From Acidimangrovimonas pyrenivorans (GTDB lineage: Bacteria; Pseudomonadota; Alphaproteobacteria; Rhodobacterales; Rhodobacteraceae), in assembly GCF_042643245.1 (NCBI RefSeq), contig NZ_JBHRSK010000004.1:868001-932000 (forward strand): a DNA stretch of 64,000 nucleotides, in the 5' to 3' direction. The position numbers were made by a program, and so were the translations under genes. Positions within the stretch are counted from its first letter, which is position 1. Every line of letters begins with the position of its first letter. Below the pieces are notes generated by a model. The model ran no database searches, was not told the DNA's origin, and saw only the letters and a list, made by a program, of their open reading frames with translations. Below are positions 58,165-64,000 of this stretch, piece after piece.

Positions 58165-59745
58165 TCACTTTCTCAGCAGGTCGCGAAGTTCGGCGGCGAT
58201 CAGGCGGCGCAACTCGTCCCGCGTGGCGCTGTCCATGCCGGACATGGCCGAGGGCTGCGGTTGCGGGGCGGACGGGGCGGAAGCGGAGCCCGGCACGCCA
58301 TCGGCCGGCGCCCGTGGCAGGGCGCCGCGGAAGCTGCGCCCGAGGCCGTGGAAATTGCCGAACGGCACGTCGGCCTCGCTGCCATAGGCGATGCGGGTCC
58401 AGTGGACGAGGTGCTGCGGGCCGATATTCTCGCCGATCGACGAGCGGCCGAAGAAGCCGGTGCCGATGGTGAAGGTCGGCGCCAGGTTGGTGGCGAAGCC
58501 CGCCGCGCCTTGCGAACAGGGCGCGTTGACGACGACGCGATAGGCCTCGACGGTGCTGGCATAGGCCATGATCACCGCCTCGTCGGCGGCGTGGATCGCC
58601 GCCGAGTGGCCGGCGCCGGTCAGCCGCAGCACTGCCCGCGCCTGGCTCAGCGCCTGGGCCCGGGTCTCGGTCACGTGCAGGCTGAGCACCGGGCAGAGCT
58701 TTTCCTTCGACAGCCGCTCCTCGACCCCGATCTGGGTGATCGGCGCGACCAGGATCTTGGTGTCCGGGGACACCCGGATGCCGCATTCCTGGGCGATCCA
58801 GGTGGCATCGCGGCCGATCGCCTCGATATTGAAGCCGCGCGGATGGAACAGGAACCGGCGCAGCGCCTCGGTCTCCTCGTCCGAGCAGACATGCGCCCCG
58901 GCCGATTTCAGCGCCCGCTTGAGCTGCCCGGCCACCGAGGACAGGGTGATCAGCACGCTCTCGTTGGTGCACAGCACCGAGTTGTCGAAGCTCTTCGAGG
59001 CGACGATGCGGCGGGCGGCGGCGGTCATCTCGGCACTTTCGTCGACGAAGACCGGGGCGTTGCCGGGGCCGACGCCGATTGCCGGGTTGCCCGAGGAATA
59101 GGCCGCCCGCACCATCGGCGTGCCGCCGGTGGCAAGGATGACGTTGGTCTTCTCGGAGGTCATGAACGCCTCGACCATCGGGATCGACGGTTGGGCCAGG
59201 ATCTGGATCACCCCCGCCGGCGCCCCGGCCGCCTCGGCCGCCCGGGCCAGTTCCTCGGCCGCCTCGACCGAGGTCTCCTTGACCGCCGGATGGGGCGAGA
59301 TGACGATGGCGTTGCGGGTCAGCAGCGCCAGCAGCACCTTGTAGTTGATCGTCGCGATCGGGTTGGTCGAGGGCGTCAGGGCGAAGATCACCCCGGCCGG
59401 GCGCGGCACCTCGACGATCTTGCGCGCCTCGTCGACGCGCGGATTGACGTAATCGGCGTCGCGGTAATGCGCGACCAGCGGCTTGGCGGTCAGCTCGTTC
59501 TTGATCTTCTTGTGCGCGGCGACGCCGAAGCCGCTTTCGGCCACCGCCTTCTCGGCGAACTCGCCGGCGCGGGCATGGGCGGCCTCGGCCACCGCCTCGG
59601 CGATGCGCAGGGTGGCGTCGCGGTCGTAGCGGTCGAAGACCGTCGCCGCCCAGCGCGCGCGTTCGAGCATCATCTCGGCCCGGCCCTTGCGGGCGGCGGG
59701 GCTGGCCGAGATGTCGATCAGCGAATTGAAAAGCGCCTGGTCCAT
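58165..59745 (-). CDS. CoA-acylating aldehyde dehydrogenase with encapsulation tail
   Basis: Signature enzyme of metabolosomes (526 aa): aldehyde plus CoA plus NAD+ to acyl-CoA. The catalytic cysteine is in SKSFDNSVLCTNES near residue 255-260, and NAD-binding is shown by VIFALTPSTNPIATI near 117. After the catalytic domain (about 470 residues) comes an Ala/Pro/Gln linker and a C-terminal amphipathic helix, DELRRLIAAELRDLLRK, of the kind that targets enzymes to the shell. It starts on the TGATG that ends the aminotransferase gene. The product is probably propionyl- or acetyl-CoA, depending on the amino alcohol used. Confidence 0.92.
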   Translation of the reverse strand: MDQALFNSLIDISASPAARKGRAEMMLERARWAATVFDRYDRDATLRIAEAVAEAAHARAGEFAEKAVAESGFGVAAHKKIKNELTAKPLVAHYRDADYVNPRVDEARKIVEVPRPAGVIFALTPSTNPIATINYKVLLALLTRNAIVISPHPAVKETSVEAAEELARAAEAAGAPAGVIQILAQPSIPMVEAFMTSEKTNVILATGGTPMVRAAYSSGNPAIGVGPGNAPVFVDESAEMTAAARRIVASKSFDNSVLCTNESVLITLSSVAGQLKRALKSAGAHVCSDEETEALRRFLFHPRGFNIEAIGRDATWIAQECGIRVSPDTKILVAPITQIGVEERLSKEKLCPVLSLHVTETRAQALSQARAVLRLTGAGHSAAIHAADEAVIMAYASTVEAYRVVVNAPCSQGAAGFATNLAPTFTIGTGFFGRSSIGENIGPQHLVHWTRIAYGSEADVPFGNFHGLGRSFRGALPRAPADGVPGSASAPSAPQPQPSAMSGMDSATRDELRRLIAAELRDLLRK

Positions 59746-61016
59746 CACACGGCCCTCCGGCTGCTGCCCATGATCTCGGCCCGGGCCAGCTCGACCGCGA
59801 TCGCCACCCGGCGCAGCACCTCCTCGGCATCGGCCTGGCGGAGCAGGACACCGGGCTTGAACTGCAGCACCCGTGGATCGAGCGTCGAGAAGATCGCCCA
59901 GACGCCGTTTTCGTAAAGGTGCTTCATCACCGGCTTGGCGCCCTGCGGGTGGTTGAACTCGAGCCCCATGATGACGCCGTGCTGGCGGATGCCGGTGAAG
60001 AAATCCGGGAAGGCGGCCATGATGTCGTTGAGCCCGGCGCGCAGGTAGTCGCCGATATAGTTGACCATGGTCCGGACCTCGGGACGCTGGAGGATTTCCA
60101 GCACCTTCATCGCCACGACGCAGCCGAGCTCGGCCCCGCCCATGGTCGACATGTGGCCGAAGCCGTATTCCTTGAGCCAGCCGCCGCAGCGTTCGGTGAT
60201 CAGCACGCAGGCGATCGGATACATCCCGCCCGAGATGCCCTTGCCGGTGACCATGATGTCGGGCTCGACCCCGTAGCGGGTGCAGCCCCACATCTCGCCG
60301 GTGCGCATCAGCCCGGTCTGGACCTCGTCGGCGATGTAGAGCGCGTCATAGCGTTCGCACAGCGCCTTGACCCCGGGCAGGTAGCCCTCCTGCGGCATCG
60401 GGAAGCCGTAGGTGGCGGGGATCGTCTCCATGATCACCGCGGCCACGTCGCGGCCCTTGAGCGCGTCCTCCATCGCGTTGAGGTCGTTGAACGGCACCTG
60501 GACGAACTCGCCCTCGGTATCCTCGGACAGGAACATCTTGGAGAAACGGTCGTCGCCGGCCTTGACCGCCAGCCCGGTATGGCCGTGATAGGCCTTGATG
60601 ACCGAGACGATCTTGCGCTTCTGCGTCGCGTGGCGGGCGGTCTTGAGCGCGATGTCGATCGCCTCGCCCCCGCCCGAACCGTAGGCGGTGTAGCGAAAGC
60701 CGGGCCCCGGCGCGACCGCCTGCAGCGCCTCGGCCAGCGCGGTGCGGGCCAGCGCCGGGAAATGGTGGTTGCCCATGTCGAACCGCTCGGTCCCGGCCTT
60801 GAGCACCTCGACCAGCTCGGGATGGCGATGGCCGAGATTGTAGGTGCCGCCGTTGAGGTGCAGGTCGATCAGCCGCCGGCCGTCCATGTCATAGAGGTAA
60901 TAGCCCTCGCGCCGGTCGATCACGAGGTCGACCCCCATGTCGATCCAGTCCTGGGTCTTGCCCGGGTTCCAGAAGGTTTTGGACCGTTCGAGGAAGTCCA
61001 GTTTTGCCTGCGACAT
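59745..61016 (-). CDS. Class III aminotransferase-fold enzyme, probable amino-alcohol phosphate phospho-lyase
   Basis: PLP enzyme (423 aa). The cofactor Asp is in LYIADEVQTGLMRTGEMW and the Schiff-base Lys in MVTGKGISGGMYPIA. In RMM/aminoacetone-type compartments and in AgxT2L1 relatives, such enzymes act as phospho-lyases on phosphorylated amino alcohols, releasing phosphate, ammonia and an aldehyde. The neighbouring kinase and dehydrogenase support this rather than a plain transaminase. It is 100 bp from the kinase gene. Confidence 0.9.
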   Translation of the reverse strand: MSQAKLDFLERSKTFWNPGKTQDWIDMGVDLVIDRREGYYLYDMDGRRLIDLHLNGGTYNLGHRHPELVEVLKAGTERFDMGNHHFPALARTALAEALQAVAPGPGFRYTAYGSGGGEAIDIALKTARHATQKRKIVSVIKAYHGHTGLAVKAGDDRFSKMFLSEDTEGEFVQVPFNDLNAMEDALKGRDVAAVIMETIPATYGFPMPQEGYLPGVKALCERYDALYIADEVQTGLMRTGEMWGCTRYGVEPDIMVTGKGISGGMYPIACVLITERCGGWLKEYGFGHMSTMGGAELGCVVAMKVLEILQRPEVRTMVNYIGDYLRAGLNDIMAAFPDFFTGIRQHGVIMGLEFNHPQGAKPVMKHLYENGVWAIFSTLDPRVLQFKPGVLLRQADAEEVLRRVAIAVELARAEIMGSSRRAV

Positions 61017-61116
61017 CGGCGCGTCCTTTCAACACTTGGCGACAGTCTTGGCGATTCTCGGGCGGCCGGCTTGACCGCAAAGCGCGGGTTCTTGACAGCG
61101 CCCGGTCAACCGCGCG

Positions 61117-62121
61117 TCACCCGCTGCGGGCCAGCCAGGCGCGGCCCAGCTCGGCGGTGACGCGGGCGAAGCCGGGGGCCAGGGCCTGCGGCTCGGGCGC
61201 CTCGATATGGCTGCCGATCCAGGCCAGCAGCGCCATCCGCCGCAGCATGACGAAGGTGTCGAGCTCGGCCTCCTCCTCCGGCGAGAGCGGCCGCACCTTG
61301 CGGTAGCCCTCGACCCAGGCCTGCTTGAGCGCGGGCACGCGCGGGTCGTCCTCCATGAAGCTGATCCCGGTGGCGAAATCGTAGAGGAACCAGCCGATGC
61401 CGCAGTCGTCGAAATCGATCAGCCGCGTGCCGGTCTCGTCCTCGAGCAGGTTGGCCAGCCGCATGTCGGCATGGATCAGCCCGTAGCGGTCGGGCCCGCG
61501 CCCGAAGGCCTCGAGCCTTGCGCAGATCCGGCGCTGCACCTCCTCGAGCACGGCACGCACCCCGGCGGTCACCTCGGGCGCGTCGCGCCAGTCGCCCCAG
61601 GTCGGGCGGGCGCCGAAGAACTGCTCGATGTCCCAATAGGGCCGTTCGAACCCGTCCGGGCGCTGCCAGCCGGCCGACTGGATATGGGTGTGGGCGGCGA
61701 TCTCGCCCAGCTCGGCGAAGCCCGGCCTGAGGTCGCCGTTCTCGTCCGGCGGGCTGCCCTCGACGAAATGGAACAGCACCATGTAGCGCGGCGCGTCCAG
61801 CCCCTCGATGGCGGCCTGCTGGATCGCCTCGCCGTCGCGGCCGAGGTAGTGGCCCGGCGCGACCACGGCGCCCGAGGCGTCCAGCGCCGCGATCCAGGCC
61901 AGTTCGCATTCGATGGCGCGGCGGCTGTGGTAGTTGGCCCGGTGCACGCGCAGGATCGACCGGTAGCCGCCGGGCGCCTCGACCAGGTAGGTCGCGTTCT
62001 CGGAGACGTTGATCAGCCGGGCCGTGGCACCCGCGGGCATCTCCCACAGATGCAGCGACTTCCGGACAAGCGCCTCCAGTCGCTCGAGGAGCTCCTCGAG
62101 CGGCAATTCGTTGTCTGCCAT
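61117..62121 (-). CDS. APH-family kinase, probable amino-alcohol kinase
   Basis: Aminoglycoside-phosphotransferase-fold kinase (334 aa), here likely phosphorylating a small amino alcohol. The Brenner-type catalytic motif is GLIHADMRLANLLEDE near residue 218 and the metal-binding motif LIDFDDCGIGWFLYD follows near 239. The N-lobe has LVEAPGGYRSILRVHR. The same kinase type precedes the phospho-lyase in RMM loci. It is 18 bp downstream of the SDR gene. Confidence 0.88.
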   Translation of the reverse strand: MADNELPLEELLERLEALVRKSLHLWEMPAGATARLINVSENATYLVEAPGGYRSILRVHRANYHSRRAIECELAWIAALDASGAVVAPGHYLGRDGEAIQQAAIEGLDAPRYMVLFHFVEGSPPDENGDLRPGFAELGEIAAHTHIQSAGWQRPDGFERPYWDIEQFFGARPTWGDWRDAPEVTAGVRAVLEEVQRRICARLEAFGRGPDRYGLIHADMRLANLLEDETGTRLIDFDDCGIGWFLYDFATGISFMEDDPRVPALKQAWVEGYRKVRPLSPEEEAELDTFVMLRRMALLAWIGSHIEAPEPQALAPGFARVTAELGRAWLARSG

Positions 62122-62139
62122 GATTTTACCTCCCTGCGA

Positions 62140-62910
62140 TCAGATCTCGTCGAGCGCCTCCAGCGACTCCGGGATGATCTGCCCGCCGTCGACGACGATC
62201 TGCTGTCCGGTGATGTAGCCGGCCTCGTCCGAGGCGAAGAACAGCGCCGCGTTGCCGATATCCTCGACAGCGCCGAGCCGCTTGAGCGGGATCGAGGCGG
62301 CCATCGTGTCGAGGTAGTCCTGGCCCAGGTCCTGCAGCCCCTCGGTATAGATGTTTCCCGGCATCACCGCGTTGATGGTGGTGTTGTAGCGCGCCAGCTC
62401 CATCGCGGCGGTCTTGAGAAAGCCCAGCTGCCCCGCCTTCGAGGCGCCGTAATGCGACCAGCCCGGGAAGCCGGTGACCGGCCCGGTGATCGACGAGGTC
62501 AGCACCACCCTGCCCTTGCCGGCGGATTCGAAATGCGGGATGCAGGCCTTCACGCAGAGGAAGGCCGAGCGCAGGTTGGTGGCCAGCACCCCGTCCCATT
62601 CGGCCGGGTCCATGTCGACGATTTTGGTCTGCGGGAAGGCGCCGGCATTGGCGCACATCACGTCGATGCCGCCCTGCGCCGCGGCGGTGCTGTCGACCAT
62701 CGCCCTGACGCTGTCCCAGTCCGAGACGTCGCAGGTCTCGTAACGGACGTCGCCCGGCATCTCGGCGGCGGCGGCCTTCAGCGCCGCCTCGCCGCGGGCG
62801 GTGATGGTGACGCGGGCGCCCTGGCGGGCGAAGACCGTCGCGATGCCGCGGCCGATCCCCTTCGAGCCGCCGGTCACGATGACGCTTTTCCCTGCGAGTG
62901 ATGTAAGCAT
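62140..62910 (-). CDS. Short-chain dehydrogenase of the BMC operon
   Basis: NAD(P)-dependent SDR (256 aa). TGGSKGIGRGIA near residue 13, the catalytic Ser in SSITGPVTGFPGWSHYG and the YGASKAG pair near 153-159. In RMM/aminoacetone-type loci a related SDR interconverts aminoacetone and 1-amino-2-propanol; the SITGPVTGxPGWSHYGASK block is, as I recall, typical of those enzymes. It is the first enzyme gene after the transporter genes. Confidence 0.87.
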   Translation of the reverse strand: MLTSLAGKSVIVTGGSKGIGRGIATVFARQGARVTITARGEAALKAAAAEMPGDVRYETCDVSDWDSVRAMVDSTAAAQGGIDVMCANAGAFPQTKIVDMDPAEWDGVLATNLRSAFLCVKACIPHFESAGKGRVVLTSSITGPVTGFPGWSHYGASKAGQLGFLKTAAMELARYNTTINAVMPGNIYTEGLQDLGQDYLDTMAASIPLKRLGAVEDIGNAALFFASDEAGYITGQQIVVDGGQIIPESLEALDEI

Positions 62911-62928
62911 GTCTGTCCCTTTCGTTCG

Positions 62929-63741
62929 TCAGTTTCGTGCGGCCCGCGCCCGGCGCCGCGCGCGCAGGACCCAGGAGATCAGGAAGGCGGCCAGGATGAC
63001 CAGGAAGGAGGCGACCACCGACATCACGCCCAGCGTCGGCACCAGCGGCGAGTAGCCCGAGACCATCTTGGCGTAGAGCCATTCCGGCAGCGTCGAATCC
63101 GCCCCGGTGGTGAACAGCGAGAGCGGGAAGTTGCCCCAGCTGAGCAGGAAGGCGAACAGCCCGGCCGAGACGATGCCCGGCATCAGCAGCGGCAGCGTGA
63201 TCTCGCGCAGGATGGTCCAGGTGTCGGCGCCCATGTCGCGCGCCGCCTCTTCCAGCGCCGGGTCGAAGCCGTAGGCGCGGATGGCGACGATCAACGTCGC
63301 GATCGGCGCGATCCAGACCAGGTGGGCGACGATCGCGGTCTTCCAGGTCGGGATCACGCCGATCGAGTTGAACCACATCAGCAGCGCCAGCCCCAGCACC
63401 GTCTGCGGGAAGAAGATCGGCAGCAGGATCAGCTTCTGGAAGGTGGTGCGGAAGCGCCAGTGATAGCGGGCGAAGGCCAATGCGCCGAAGAAGGCGACGA
63501 CCATCGAGATCACGGTGACGATGACCGCGATCTTGAGCGAGGTCATCAGGATCTGGCGCACGTTGTCCGAGGCCAGCGCGCTGCCGTACCACTTGGTCGA
63601 GTATTGCCGGATCGGGAAGCTCAGGTAGCGCGAGCGCGAGATCGAGGCGAAGCCGACCGAGACCAGCGGCAGGTAGAGAAAGAAGATGGTCACGAGGCCG
63701 TAGACCAGCAGCACGATGCGGGTGGAGCGCGAGGCGGGCAT
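62929..63741 (-). CDS. ABC transporter permease, PotC-like
   Basis: Inner-membrane permease (270 aa) of the spermidine/putrescine-type ABC importer family. About six hydrophobic helices; the EAA loop that contacts the ATPase is EEAARDMGADTWTILREITL near residue 160. It overlaps the upstream permease by a TGATG. It is 18 bp before the SDR gene, so the transporter is probably part of the same transcript and imports the BMC substrate or an amine. Confidence 0.92.
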   Translation of the reverse strand: MPASRSTRIVLLVYGLVTIFFLYLPLVSVGFASISRSRYLSFPIRQYSTKWYGSALASDNVRQILMTSLKIAVIVTVISMVVAFFGALAFARYHWRFRTTFQKLILLPIFFPQTVLGLALLMWFNSIGVIPTWKTAIVAHLVWIAPIATLIVAIRAYGFDPALEEAARDMGADTWTILREITLPLLMPGIVSAGLFAFLLSWGNFPLSLFTTGADSTLPEWLYAKMVSGYSPLVPTLGVMSVVASFLVILAAFLISWVLRARRRARAARN

Positions 63742-64000
63742 CAGCGTTTCCTCCCCATGATCGCGTCGAGGTCGATCCGGGCGATGCCGGCGATCGCCAG
63801 CACGCCGATGATCAGGATCAGCACCACCGACAGCGCCGCGCCCAGGGGCCAGTTCTGGCCGAAGGTGAAGGCGGTCTCGATATCGTTGGCGAAGACGATG
63901 ATCGACTGCCCGCCCAGGAGCTTGGATTCCGCCAGCGCCCCGGCGGAGAGCACGAAGGTCAGGAGCGCGCCGACGACGATGCCGGGCGCCGCCAGCGGCA
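63741..64000 (-). CDS. ABC transporter permease, PotB-like, 5' part outside window
   Basis: C-terminal 86 codons of a partner permease; the frame stays open to the window edge. The visible EAA-loop end is LPLAAPGIVVGALLTFVLSA, followed by helix WPLGAALSVVLILIIGVLAI. Residues such as ESKLLGGQSIIVFANDIETA are typical of PotB/YdcU-type proteins. The solute-binding protein and ATPase genes should lie beyond 64000. Confidence 0.88.
   Translation of the reverse strand, partial: PLAAPGIVVGALLTFVLSAGALAESKLLGGQSIIVFANDIETAFTFGQNWPLGAALSVVLILIIGVLAIAGIARIDLDAIMGRKR

Noticed and set aside
59745..61016. ectB or a plain omega-transaminase as the identity of the BMC PLP enzyme
   Set aside because: A separate true ectB is present at 49456-50745, and the kinase next to this gene fits a phospho-lyase role better.

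Overview
The window is a GC-rich chromosomal segment whose gene families and gene order point to the Rhodobacteraceae (Alphaproteobacteria). The evidence is an RcGTA-type gene transfer agent (GTA) cluster between mltG and cysE, a pyruvate dehydrogenase E1-beta with its own lipoyl domain, glnBA, and the fabG-acpP-fabF-mltG block. A DMSP lyase (dddP), an ectoine operon, PHA synthesis genes and a cytoplasmic [NiFe] hydrogenase suggest a salt-adapted, metabolically flexible, probably marine or hypersaline bacterium. I cannot name the genus.

Layout. 1-1431: 5' part of an AidB-like acyl-CoA dehydrogenase. 1585-5937: ftsB and pdhA-pdhB-pdhC. 6098-6919: cysE. 6968-19536: GTA cluster on the minus strand. 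Its tail half (gp6-gp15) and terminase look complete, but the head module is collapsed: the first ~130 residues of the portal protein are fused in frame to the last ~288 residues of the major capsid protein, with the prohead protease absent. 19622-24736: a promoter/terminator pair, then mltG, fabF, acpP, fabG and fabD. 25013-26217: rpsF-rpsR-rplI. 26467-36707: an unknown gene behind an FNR-type box, tig, tRNA-Leu, a Hint-domain protein, nnr, glnB-glnA, a membrane protein of unknown role, a DUF3445 haemoprotein-like gene and dddP. 37069-42446: alpha/beta hydrolase-OsmC fusion, rlmJ, SGNH hydrolase, phasin and phaC.

42459-47356: six-gene group 3b-like [NiFe] hydrogenase operon with a cyclic-nucleotide-binding-domain protein inside it. 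47542-52047: ectA-ectB-ectC-ask with divergent ectR. 52060-55657: MFS transporter and a BisC/TorA-like molybdoenzyme. 55910-64000: a bacterial microcompartment (BMC) locus read towards lower coordinates. It runs ABC permeases, SDR, APH-type kinase, class III aminotransferase-fold enzyme, acylating aldehyde dehydrogenase, BMC-T, an unrecognised 151-aa protein, BMC-P, BMC-H and a second BMC-T. The enzyme set matches the logic of the actinobacterial RMM/aminoacetone-type compartments: ketone or alcohol interconversion, phosphorylation of an amino alcohol, elimination of phosphate and ammonia to an aldehyde, then oxidation to acyl-CoA inside a shell.

The strongest leads are the portal-capsid fusion, the consensus promoter followed at once by an intrinsic terminator just upstream of the GTA cluster, and the BMC locus with its small unknown protein whose first helix resembles the targeting tail of the aldehyde dehydrogenase. 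Two families of interspersed repeats occur in the window, and both have copies inside the GTA cluster.
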